Below are positions 1-7,900 of a DNA stretch of 64,000 bases, one piece after another. Position numbers and translations under genes: made by a program. The notes beneath the pieces were generated by a model that saw nothing but the letters and a program-made list of their open reading frames with translations, was not told the DNA's origin and did no database searches. Source of the stretch: Peptoniphilus catoniae (GTDB taxonomy: Bacteria > Bacillota > Clostridia > Tissierellales > Peptoniphilaceae); the NCBI RefSeq assembly GCF_901447155.2, contig NZ_LR588414.1:186001-250000 (forward strand), read 5' to 3'. Numbering within the stretch: the stretch's first letter is position 1; each line of letters starts with the position of its first letter.

Positions 1-1576
1 TTTTATTATTAATTTTTCTTCTTAGAATCCTTATAACATCTCTAATTTCTCTAACACCAAGAAGGTACATACATACTATATAAACTATCATAGCCAGACT
101 AACTACAAGAATAAGAATTAAAAGCTTTATGACCTTGCCGGGTAGATAGCTTGATAAAAATCCCAGAAGTAAAATTTCTAAAGGATAGTAGCAAAAGGCC
201 ACAAGACCCATGGCGACAGAAGCCATTAAAGTTTTAATAAGGGCTTTAATGTAAGACCTTGCTCCGAAATGACCGATTTTCTTTCTAAGAAGTACAAAGG
301 AAGCAAGAACGGCAATGGTAGTTGCTATACTTACTGAAGCAGCAAGTCCTCTTGTTCCGAATCTATGTGCCACTGACAGGTTAAGCCCCACATTAATAAG
401 GACGTTAATAAGTCCTATATAAAAAGGAGTTTTAGTGTCGGATATTGAGTAATAGACCCTGTTTAAAACATTGCTTAAGGACATGGAGATTAAGGCTATA
501 GAATAAAACCTTAAGGTTGCCGTTGTGTCTATGGCATTTTGAGCGGTAAATCTTCCATGGAAGAAAGCTATATCAACTATAGGCTCCGCTAAAATAAGCA
601 TACCTATAGTAGCCGGCACAGTTAGAAAAAGCACTGTTTTAACAGAGGCATTCATAACTCTTTTGCCTTGGATAATATTTCCTGTACCAAAGGCTCTTGA
701 CATAGCGGGAAATATTATTGCAGTAATTGCTGTAATAAATACTCCCAAAACCATAATATTCATTTTACTTGCATAGTCTATAACAGATGTAGAGCTTACC
801 TCCATACCCATGGCAAGTCTTTTGTTGACTATTATATTTATATCGTTAATGGCGGTACTTAATAAAATAGGCAGAGCAAGTACCATAGCTTCCTTAACAT
901 AAGAGTCTTTAAAATTTATAACAGGCATAAATTTAAAGCCGGCTTTAAAAGAATCAGGCAGCAAAAATATTACCTGAGTAACAACGGCAAGCACTGATAC
1001 AATTGAAAGTCCTACTATCCCGCCTTTTTCACTAAAGAAGTTAAGATAGATAATGTAGGTAATATTAAGAGGGATGGCAATTGCTCCTGCTGCAGCAAAT
1101 CTACCTTCATATTGCAAAAATCCGGTAAAGACACCGGCCATAGCTGAAAAAATAATTACCGGAAGACCTACCTTAATAAGCTTGGCAATAAGGTCAAGCA
1201 TTTCAGGAGTTAGTTTGTTTTTAGGTGCCACAAGAGCAGCCAAGTATTCCGAAAAGAACATTCCCAATCCCACTACAAGAGTGGATATAAGGATTACTAT
1301 AAAAAGCATATTATTGGTAAATTTGAGCTTCTCCTCATGACCTAAATCCCTTTCAGCCTTTTGAAGGGCAGGTATAAAAGTAGTGGCAATAGCTGCCGTA
1401 ATAAGCATTGATATAATTGATGTGGCAGATTGACTGGCAACATAGGCATCCATTTCAGCAGTTGCTCCAAAACGAGCGGCCCTTAATATTTCTCTATATA
1501 AACCCAGTAATTTTCCAATTAAAGAAAAAATAACAATGGCCAAGGTTGACCTGGCGATTTTTTTAGTAGTTTCCAT
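1..1576 (-). CDS. murJ: Lipid II flippase MurJ (3' end outside window)
   Basis: Polytopic membrane protein of the MurJ/MviN family, which moves lipid II across the cytoplasmic membrane for peptidoglycan synthesis. The reading frame opens at an ATG behind a GGGAGG site and stays open for 525 codons to the left edge, so only the last residues are missing. The N-terminus (KKIARSTLAIVIFSLIGKLLG, then YREILRAARFGATAEMDAY) matches the family start, with the conserved Arg-rich first helix and the FGAT..MDAY loop; about 13-14 hydrophobic segments follow. The next gene is divergent. The family call is safe; a related polysaccharide flippase of the same fold is the only alternative. Confidence 0.9.
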   Translation of the reverse strand, partial: METTKKIARSTLAIVIFSLIGKLLGLYREILRAARFGATAEMDAYVASQSATSIISMLITAAIATTFIPALQKAERDLGHEEKLKFTNNMLFIVILISTLVVGLGMFFSEYLAALVAPKNKLTPEMLDLIAKLIKVGLPVIIFSAMAGVFTGFLQYEGRFAAAGAIAIPLNITYIIYLNFFSEKGGIVGLSIVSVLAVVTQVIFLLPDSFKAGFKFMPVINFKDSYVKEAMVLALPILLSTAINDINIIVNKRLAMGMEVSSTSVIDYASKMNIMVLGVFITAITAIIFPAMSRAFGTGNIIQGKRVMNASVKTVLFLTVPATIGMLILAEPIVDIAFFHGRFTAQNAIDTTATLRFYSIALISMSLSNVLNRVYYSISDTKTPFYIGLINVLINVGLNLSVAHRFGTRGLAASVSIATTIAVLASFVLLRKKIGHFGARSYIKALIKTLMASVAMGLVAFCYYPLEILLLGFLSSYLPGKVIKLLILILVVSLAMIVYIVCMYLLGVREIRDVIRILRRKINNK

Positions 1577-1708
1577 GATCTCCTCCCTGTAGAAGTATAT
1601 ATTTATTAAATTTTAAAGTCAATAAAATATCTTTAAACTCTTTTTAAGTTAAGGATTCTTAAACTTGCCTGTAATTTTATTTTAATATAAAATTAAATCG
1701 GTGATTAA

Positions 1709-3460
1709 ATGAAAAATCTTGACCTTATAAAAAGAGTAATGCCCTATTTTAAAAGGTATAAAAATATTTTATTTATAGATTTAATATGTGCAGCCTTTAC
1801 AACTGCAGCTGAAATGATTCTTCCCTTAATTTTAAGGACTCTTACCAACAAGGGGCTTTACGATTATGAAGGTCTAACAGGCTCCTTTGTAGTAAAGCTT
1901 GCAGCCTTGTTTGCATTATTAAAGGTTATAGAGATTATTGCCTACTACTATATGGCAAATATAGGACACATGATGGGAGCAAAAATAGAAACGGACATGA
2001 GGTCTGATTTATACTCTCACCTTCAAACTCTAAGCGACTCCTTCTATAATGAAACAAAAATAGGAGTTCTAATGAGTAGAATAACCAATGACCTGTCGGA
2101 TATAACGGAGTTTTGTCACCACTGTCCTGAGGAATATTTTATAGGAAGTATAAAAATAATCTTTTCCTTTATAATACTGGCGGGAATAAATTTAAAGATG
2201 ACTCTTTTAATTTATATCCTTATACCTATAATGATATACTTCGCATCAAAGTATAATAAGAGATTAAGAAAGGCACAAAAGGATCAGAGAGTTCATATAG
2301 GATATTTAAACTCTTCAATAGAGGAGTCCCTTTTAGGCATAAGAGTAGTTAAGAGCTTTGCCAATGAAGATGTGGAAGCTAAAAAATTCAACAGGCAAAA
2401 TTCCAAGTTTTTATCCATTAAGGGAGAATTTTATAAATCTCTTGCCGGTTTTATGGTAGTAACAAGGACTTTTGACGGCCTTATGTATCTTTTACTTATA
2501 TTGTCCGGCGGCTATTTTATGATAAAAAAACAAATAGAACCCTCAGACCTTATAGTTTATGTAATGTATATAAGCTCTCTTCTTAATACTGTAAGAAGGA
2601 TAGTTGAATATACTGAGCAGTTCCAAAAGGGCATGACGGGGATAGAAAGATTTGCCGAAATTATGGATATAAAGTCTGATATAGTCGACAAGCCGACAGC
2701 CAAGGACCTTAAAGACATAAAGGGCTCAATAGAATTTAGAAATGTAGACTTTAAATACGAAGAAGATACGGACTATGTTCTTAAAAACTTTAATCTAAAA
2801 ATAAATCCCGGAGACAACATTGCCATAGTAGGTCCCTCAGGGGCAGGCAAAACCACTATATGTAATTTGATTCCAAGGTTTTATGATGTAAGCCAGGGCG
2901 AGATTTTAGTTGACGGCAACAACATAAAAGACCTTAAATTAAGATCCCTTAGAGATAACATAGGAATTATGCAGCAGGACGTTTATTTATTTTCAGGGAC
3001 GGTTATGGATAATATAAGATATGGGAGGACCGATGCCAGTGACAAAGAAGTAAGGGAGGCTGCAGACCTTGCCGGAGCCACTGAATTTATAGATAAGCTT
3101 CCCCAAGGATTTAATACCTATGTTGGAGAGAGAGGAATAAAGCTTTCAGGCGGACAAAAGCAAAGAATATCCATAGCAAGAGTATTTTTGAAAAACCCGA
3201 AAATTCTTATACTTGATGAAGCGACTTCAGCCCTTGACAACAGATCAGAACAGGTAGTACAGGAATCCTTAGAAAAGCTTGCCAAGGGAAGGACTACAAT
3301 TACCATAGCCCATAGACTTACTACAGTGCAAAATGCAGATGAGATTTTGGTAATGGAAAACAGAAAGATAATTGAAAGAGGTAGCCATAAGGAGCTTATG
3401 GAAAAGAGGGGAGATTACTATAAGCTTTACACTAAGGGCGGACTAATTAATGCAAATTGA
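1709..3460 (+). CDS. ABC exporter, fused permease and ATPase
   Basis: A 583-residue half-transporter of the ABCB/MsbA type that would work as a dimer in the cytoplasmic membrane; the substrate cannot be told from sequence. Residues 1-320 hold six membrane helices. The ATPase half has Walker A GPSGAGKTT (about 373), signature LSGGQKQR (about 478), Walker B ILILDEATSALD (about 500) and the H-loop in TIAHRLTT. A GGTGA site sits just before the ATG. It is a single-gene unit, divergent from murJ and closed by a hairpin right at its stop codon. Most such genes are annotated as multidrug or lipid exporters; no partner half-transporter is adjacent, so a homodimer is likely. Confidence 0.9.
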   Translation: MKNLDLIKRVMPYFKRYKNILFIDLICAAFTTAAEMILPLILRTLTNKGLYDYEGLTGSFVVKLAALFALLKVIEIIAYYYMANIGHMMGAKIETDMRSDLYSHLQTLSDSFYNETKIGVLMSRITNDLSDITEFCHHCPEEYFIGSIKIIFSFIILAGINLKMTLLIYILIPIMIYFASKYNKRLRKAQKDQRVHIGYLNSSIEESLLGIRVVKSFANEDVEAKKFNRQNSKFLSIKGEFYKSLAGFMVVTRTFDGLMYLLLILSGGYFMIKKQIEPSDLIVYVMYISSLLNTVRRIVEYTEQFQKGMTGIERFAEIMDIKSDIVDKPTAKDLKDIKGSIEFRNVDFKYEEDTDYVLKNFNLKINPGDNIAIVGPSGAGKTTICNLIPRFYDVSQGEILVDGNNIKDLKLRSLRDNIGIMQQDVYLFSGTVMDNIRYGRTDASDKEVREAADLAGATEFIDKLPQGFNTYVGERGIKLSGGQKQRISIARVFLKNPKILILDEATSALDNRSEQVVQESLEKLAKGRTTITIAHRLTTVQNADEILVMENRKIIERGSHKELMEKRGDYYKLYTKGGLINAN

Positions 3461-3490
3461 CAGATGTTATATAAAACATCTGTTTTTTTA
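3460..3490 (+). terminator. Intrinsic terminator of the ABC exporter gene
   Basis: Nine-base-pair stem ACAGATGTT/AACATCTGT followed by seven T residues; it begins at the last base of the stop codon. Confidence 0.85.
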
Positions 3491-3576
3491 TTTTTAATAG
3501 TTTTAATTAAAGCTTACCTAAACACTATTTTATAATCTATTAAATGTTTATAAAAACAATATACAAAACTTTTAAA

Positions 3577-3587
3577 TGTGTTATAAT
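3577..3587 (+). promoter_or_regulatory. Extended -10 promoter of the surface protein gene
   Basis: TGTTATAAT (TGn plus TATAAT at 3582-3587) with no good -35 hexamer at 16-18 bases upstream. Transcription would start near 3594, giving a leader of about 115 bases that includes the poly-G tract. Confidence 0.6.
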
Positions 3588-3636
3588 CTAGGTATCTGAA
3601 ATTTCATTGCTAGATATTTTAAAACAATTTTATTTT

Positions 3637-3691
3637 AAACAGAGGAAATTCTACCTCTCCCAAAATTTTGGGGGGGGGGGTATTTCTGTTT
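3637..3691 (+). promoter_or_regulatory. Leader hairpin with an 11-G homopolymer
   Basis: The leader of the surface protein gene holds eleven consecutive G residues (3670-3680). They sit in the 3' half of a potential hairpin: AAACAG (3637-3642) can pair with CTGTTT (3686-3691), and inside it CCTCTCCCAAAA can pair with TTTTGGGGGGGG through Watson-Crick and G-U pairs. The core CCCAAAATTTTGGG (3659-3672) is a perfect palindrome. A competing small hairpin GAGG/CCTC (3642-3657) is also possible. The Shine-Dalgarno site AAAGGAGG lies just downstream. Homopolymers of this length slip during replication, so the stem could vary in length between cells. Function is inferred. Confidence 0.5.
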
Positions 3692-3709
3692 TATGAAAGG
3701 AGGAAAAGA

Positions 3710-5998
3710 ATGAAAGGAAAAATCAGAGCAGTGATGTTGCTTTCCATGGCCTTGCTGCTACTTCCTGTAAATGTTTTTGCAGAAGACGAATCTGAAGATC
3801 CGGGAAGTGTTCCTGATAAGACTGTTTCTGTAGAGTCTAACTTATCTTCTGAAGACTCTTCGGAAGACACTTCTGAAGATAAAAAACCTGCAAAGGACAT
3901 GGGAGAATCTGAAATTTTGGAAGAGAAAGAAGATAAAAGCGAAACTACAATAAGCGAAGAAGACGAAAAAGAATTTTCAGCTGAAGTTGAATCTTCCGAA
4001 ACAAATGATACTGATACTAAAAGCACAGAAAATATCCAAACTGAAGCTCCTGTTAAAGAATCTGAAAAAGAAACAGAGGTTTACGAAGACAAAGAGCCTG
4101 AAAAAAGCGAGAAAGAAAGTGAAGCTAAGGCAAAAGACCCTACAATTGCTAATGAAGCCGACCTTGAAATAGGAGAAGAATTTAATAGTGGACCTGTAAG
4201 AGATGGCGGTGGCAGCGGTGGCAGCATCCTTAACTTTTCACCAAGGGAATTGGAACCTAATAAGTTTGTTATAGTTAAGAAAGACGAAAATGGCAATCCC
4301 ATGAGAGTCGCTTTTAAAATTACAGATGTGGACACGGGAGAAAGCCATATAGTTGTAACAGATGCTGACGGTGTATCCAATCCTGTTTTTCTTAATAGTG
4401 ATACTTTAAAGCCTTGGGGTGGAGACGCTAACTTTTACTTATACGAAAATAGAATAAAGAATCTTATTGAGTCAGGAGATCCCCTTCCTAATGGAGAGAA
4501 GCCTGAAAAATCTGAATTATTCGGATCCCATGAGTCATTGGAACCTAATAGCGGATCCGGAAGCCCATCTAATGTAAATGACGGCTTTCTTACTCAACCG
4601 GAAAAACCTAATCCCTATAAATATAGCGATTTTTACAAAGACCAAGGAGCTTATTTTAAAAGCGCAGTAAACAAGGGCTATGTAAAAGTTGTAATTAGAT
4701 ATGGATATCGTAGTAAGAGCGAAAATAAAGATATTTGGGTGCATAAAGATGCCTTTGAGTATAAGGATCTACCTATAGATGAGGTACCTAAAATTTCTAC
4801 TTATTTGGATAAAAATGGACAGTTTACTGAAGAGCTTAGGAAATTTGAAAAAACAGTAGAAAGCTTTTCAGAAAAACGCTATGCGGCTCTTGTTAAGGAA
4901 GGAAAATTAAAGCTTCCGGAAGGATTCGACTATGCGAGATCTGATATAAGTCTTGTTTGTTATCAGGACTTTAGTGAGCATACCTACACGGTGGAAGAAT
5001 TACGTACAGATACAAATTTAAATCATGAACTTAAAAGCTTTTATATAAAAAGCACTCCAAGACCTATGTTATTAAGTGACTTAGAACCTCCTTCTCCGGA
5101 GGATATGCCTGACCCAAATCATCCACCAATTATACGTTTTAGTCCAGCAGGCTATGAATTGAAAATGGGTCCTAACATTAACAATATAAACACTCCCAGT
5201 ATGACAATTGTAAGAGAAATAGAAAAAAAGGTTTATGTAGAACCCGGAGTTGTGATTACACCTGAGGGACCTATTAAGGAAGAAGGCGGATATAAGACTA
5301 TAAAGGTTAAAGTTTATGATCCGGCCTTTGGATGTATAAACAAGAAATTTGTATTTAAAACCGAAGCATCTCACCCTGAAAAATCTGAAGAGAAGGTTGT
5401 AACTAGGGGAGAGAAAACTGAAGTTATAGATAAGATTACTTTTGACAAGCTAACTGAGGGTAAAGAATATAAATTTGTCGGTAGACTTATTAATAAGAGA
5501 ACTGGTGAAGAAGTAAAGACAGAAGAACCTATAGTTTATGAAACGGGAAAACTTGAAAGCTCAAAGGGAGAAACTACTATAAAGGTAACTTTTGATTCAA
5601 GCATATATAATGACGGAGATGAATTTGTTTTTCTTTATAAGATTTATGAAGATGGAGTATATGCAGGTTATGAAGATGATTTAAATAACGCCGCACAAAC
5701 CTTTAAAATTAAAGGCGAAGTTAAACCGCCAGAAGAAGAAACACCTCCACCGAAGGAAGAGACACCACCACCAGAAGAAGAAACACCTCCACCTAAGGAG
5801 GAGACACCACCACCGGTAGAGGAAACCCCTCCACCTTTAGTGGAAGAACCAAAGGAAGAAGTTTTTGTTCCTGAAAAACCGGCAGAACCTACACCTGCAT
5901 ATATGGCACCTAAGACCTACGATCCAGGCATGGGACTAAGTATGTTAACTGCCATACTAAGTGGTGCTGCTCTTGGATTCTTAAAGAAAAGAAAATAG
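3710..5998 (+). CDS. Large secreted surface protein with VaFE-like domain and proline-rich stalk
   Basis: I place the start at the ATG behind AAAGGAGG, giving 762 residues; a TTG 42 bases upstream runs through the poly-G tract and has no ribosome site. Order of parts: Sec signal peptide (cleavage likely after NVFA), about 130 residues rich in Ser, Glu, Asp and Lys, a Gly-rich linker, a central region of about 370 residues I cannot assign, a domain at about 550-662 resembling VaFE/T-Q ester-bond repeats (ends AAQTFKI), five xEETPPP repeats, then MAPKTYDPG, a hydrophobic helix and KKRK. The tail has the layout of a sortase signal, but APKTYD stands where LPxTG is expected. Probably an adhesin or structural surface protein; ligand unknown. 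Confidence 0.8.
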   Translation: MKGKIRAVMLLSMALLLLPVNVFAEDESEDPGSVPDKTVSVESNLSSEDSSEDTSEDKKPAKDMGESEILEEKEDKSETTISEEDEKEFSAEVESSETNDTDTKSTENIQTEAPVKESEKETEVYEDKEPEKSEKESEAKAKDPTIANEADLEIGEEFNSGPVRDGGGSGGSILNFSPRELEPNKFVIVKKDENGNPMRVAFKITDVDTGESHIVVTDADGVSNPVFLNSDTLKPWGGDANFYLYENRIKNLIESGDPLPNGEKPEKSELFGSHESLEPNSGSGSPSNVNDGFLTQPEKPNPYKYSDFYKDQGAYFKSAVNKGYVKVVIRYGYRSKSENKDIWVHKDAFEYKDLPIDEVPKISTYLDKNGQFTEELRKFEKTVESFSEKRYAALVKEGKLKLPEGFDYARSDISLVCYQDFSEHTYTVEELRTDTNLNHELKSFYIKSTPRPMLLSDLEPPSPEDMPDPNHPPIIRFSPAGYELKMGPNINNINTPSMTIVREIEKKVYVEPGVVITPEGPIKEEGGYKTIKVKVYDPAFGCINKKFVFKTEASHPEKSEEKVVTRGEKTEVIDKITFDKLTEGKEYKFVGRLINKRTGEEVKTEEPIVYETGKLESSKGETTIKVTFDSSIYNDGDEFVFLYKIYEDGVYAGYEDDLNNAAQTFKIKGEVKPPEEETPPPKEETPPPEEETPPPKEETPPPVEETPPPLVEEPKEEVFVPEKPAEPTPAYMAPKTYDPGMGLSMLTAILSGAALGFLKKRK
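5732..5836 (+). repeat. Five in-frame 21-bp repeats encoding xEETPPP
   Basis: Five consecutive heptapeptides E/K/E/K/V-EETPPP, with the first residue alternating between acidic and basic in the first four. They form a rigid proline-rich stalk before the membrane anchor, where the polypeptide would cross the cell wall. Copy number may vary between strains. Confidence 0.9.
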
Positions 5999-6003
5999 TA
6001 ATT

Positions 6004-6042
6004 AAAAAGGAACCTATCATAATTGACAGGACCTTTTCTTTT
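6004..6042 (+). terminator. Terminator of the surface protein gene
   Basis: AAAAGG...CCTTTT outer stem with an imperfect inner CCTATC/GACAGG stem, followed by TTTTCTTTT. Lies just after the stop codon; a second, stronger hairpin follows. Confidence 0.6.
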
Positions 6043-6076
6043 AGATTTATAACAATTATTAATTAAGTCTTTATAT

Positions 6077-6113
6077 AAAAAAGGATTAGATATATTATCT
6101 AATCCTTTTTTTT
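6077..6113. terminator. Bidirectional terminator between convergent genes
   Basis: Perfect 12-bp stem AAGGATTAGATA/TATCTAATCCTT with a 3-base loop, an A run on the left and a T run on the right, so it can work in both directions between the surface protein gene and the MltG-like gene. Confidence 0.85.
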
Positions 6114-6774
6114 ACTTAGTAAGAAGCTCAATAAGCTTTGAGTTTCTAATAGGAGTTGTAAACTCATATTCACCTGGCTTAAAGCTGTAGTATAATTTCA
6201 TTTCGCCTATCTTGTTTATAAGAGTATCTACAGATTCTATAACACCCATTTCTTTTAGTTTTGTTGCCACACTGTATCCGTCATCTCCATCTACAATTGT
6301 AATTGTATGTACCTCCTGCTTTTCTCCGGTTAATTTTAAAACTGTGTCCAGGATTTTAGTTCCTCCGGCAATTTCGTAACTTCCCGGTGCAAATTTGTTG
6401 TCAAGGCCCATATTGTAAACCATAAGCTTAAAGGCTTCCCTATCTGTCATAAGCTTCTTTTTTAGAAGCTCGTCTGCTATTTCATCTATACTTGCATCCT
6501 GAGGAATCCTTACAGTTATATAACTTTGTTCAATTACCTCAAGCTCGGAGGTTTTAGGTGTATCCTCTTTTTTATAATAGGCAATAAAATCCTTTTTAGT
6601 TTTTTCAAGCTCGTCAATCATAGTAAATTCAATTTCACCATCTGATACACTTTCCAGGTAGAGTGTGTCTGACTTCCATTTAATTATCATAAAAAGCAGA
6701 CCTATTATTAAAACCACAAGAAGAAACCTAAAAAGCTTAAAGGTAAAATCAATTAATCCATAAAAAAATTTCAA
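6112..6774 (-). CDS. Membrane-anchored MltG-like (YceG-related) protein without catalytic domain
   Basis: 220 residues from a TTG start placed by GAGGA seven bases upstream. One N-terminal membrane helix (about 13-32) is followed by an extracytoplasmic part with two LysM/YceG-like modules: residues about 85-135 (VRIPQDASIDEIADELLKKK, then APGSYEIAGG) and about 150-220 (TIVDGDDGYSVATKLKEMG, then FKPGEYEF). These resemble the substrate-side modules of the endolytic transglycosylase MltG. Full MltG has about 330-380 residues, and the catalytic lobe with its Glu is not present here. It may bind or position glycan or help the real enzyme; activity on its own is unlikely. Single gene, sharing the terminator at 6077-6113. 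Confidence 0.65.
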   Translation of the reverse strand: MKFFYGLIDFTFKLFRFLLVVLIIGLLFMIIKWKSDTLYLESVSDGEIEFTMIDELEKTKKDFIAYYKKEDTPKTSELEVIEQSYITVRIPQDASIDEIADELLKKKLMTDREAFKLMVYNMGLDNKFAPGSYEIAGGTKILDTVLKLTGEKQEVHTITIVDGDDGYSVATKLKEMGVIESVDTLINKIGEMKLYYSFKPGEYEFTTPIRNSKLIELLTK

Positions 6775-6917
6775 GTAAAATCCTCATTCCTTTCATTTAT
6801 AGAAACATTATAACACAATCTTAAGCTTATGTTTATTTATAAAAGAAAAGACAAGTTTACCTATTAAAAATTAAAATATGTTATTATCAAGATAGATTAA
6901 AAAAAAGAGATGATTTT

Positions 6918-7898
6918 ATGAAAGAGATAAGTATAGAAATTAATGACGCGGGACAAAGAGTAGACAGATTTTTAAAAAAGTATTTAAAAAATGCCTCCCT
7001 GTCCTTTATATATAAAAGCTTAAGGAAGAAAAATATTCTTGTAAATGACAAGAAGGCAAAGCCTGAGGATATATTAAAGGAAAAGGATAAGATAAAAATA
7101 TTTTTCAGTGATGAGACTTTAACTAAATTTATAGGAAAAGAGCCTGATTTAAGGTCAGGGAAATTCCCCAGGGTAATATATGAAGATGACAATATTATTT
7201 TGCTGGATAAGCCGGCGGGAATTTTATCTCACAATGACTCATCAGCCTATGTAAGAAATATGGTTGATATGATGGTGGACTATCTTATTGCCAAGGGGGA
7301 CTACAATCCGAGACTTGAGAAAACTTTCAGACCCTCTATATGTAACAGACTTGATAGAAATACTTCGGGAATTTTAATAGCCGGCAAAAACGCTGCAAGT
7401 TTAAGAGAGATAAATGATTTGATTAGAAGAAATATCCTTGAAAAATATTATTTGGTCCTTGTTAAGGGAGAAGTTAAGGAGGATTTTAAAGACAGATCCT
7501 ATTTAGTAAAGGATAGTAAAAACAACAAGGTCAGTGCTTTAGAATCAGGGGAGGAAGGAAAGCTTTCTTTAACGGAATTTAAAGTTGTGGAATCAAGCAA
7601 GGGCTATAGCCTTCTTGAGGTTAAGCTTATAACGGGAAGGACCCATCAAATAAGGACTGTCCTTAAATCAAGAGGACTTCCTATTTTGGGAGATATAAAG
7701 TATGGAAGAAAAGATTTAAACAAGGAGTTTGAATCTAAATACGGCTATAGGAATCAATTTTTGCATAATTATAAAATAAAATTTGCTGATGCTGATAACG
7801 ACCTTGCTTATTTAAAGGGCAGGGAGTTTTACAGTGAACTACCTAAAAAAGAGCAGGATATTTTAAGAGATATTTTTCAAAAGGAGCTTTGGAGATAA
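6918..7898 (+). CDS. RluA-family 23S rRNA pseudouridine synthase
   Basis: 326 residues. An N-terminal S4 RNA-binding module (residues 1-60, GQRVDRFLKKYL) is followed by the pseudouridine synthase fold: the LLDKPAGILSH segment, the catalytic motif NRLDRNTSG (catalytic Asp near 146) and GRTHQIR near 240. The enzyme isomerises uridine to pseudouridine in rRNA or tRNA. The exact target (RluC or RluD type) cannot be fixed by eye. First gene of a four-gene run; its stop is two bases before the addB start codon. Confidence 0.9.
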   Translation: MKEISIEINDAGQRVDRFLKKYLKNASLSFIYKSLRKKNILVNDKKAKPEDILKEKDKIKIFFSDETLTKFIGKEPDLRSGKFPRVIYEDDNIILLDKPAGILSHNDSSAYVRNMVDMMVDYLIAKGDYNPRLEKTFRPSICNRLDRNTSGILIAGKNAASLREINDLIRRNILEKYYLVLVKGEVKEDFKDRSYLVKDSKNNKVSALESGEEGKLSLTEFKVVESSKGYSLLEVKLITGRTHQIRTVLKSRGLPILGDIKYGRKDLNKEFESKYGYRNQFLHNYKIKFADADNDLAYLKGREFYSELPKKEQDILRDIFQKELWR

Positions 7899-7900
7899 AA

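Noticed and set aside
1074-1340. Plus-strand open frame inside murJ
   Set aside because: Antisense to a well-supported flippase gene; no ribosome site.
3668-3709. TTG start upstream of the surface protein, reading through the poly-G tract
   Set aside because: No ribosome site upstream and it would place an Arg-rich stretch before a perfect signal peptide. The ATG at 3710 has an ideal site.
3691-4026. Minus-strand open frame opposite the Ser/Glu-rich region of the surface protein
   Set aside because: Low-complexity codons (GAA, TCT) leave the other strand open by chance.
5732-5836. CRISPR-like short repeats
   Set aside because: In-frame protein repeats without spacers; no cas genes anywhere in the window.
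7045-7045. Mobile elements or prophage genes
   Set aside because: No transposase, integrase, terminal inverted repeats or phage genes seen in the whole window; this position is only a placeholder.
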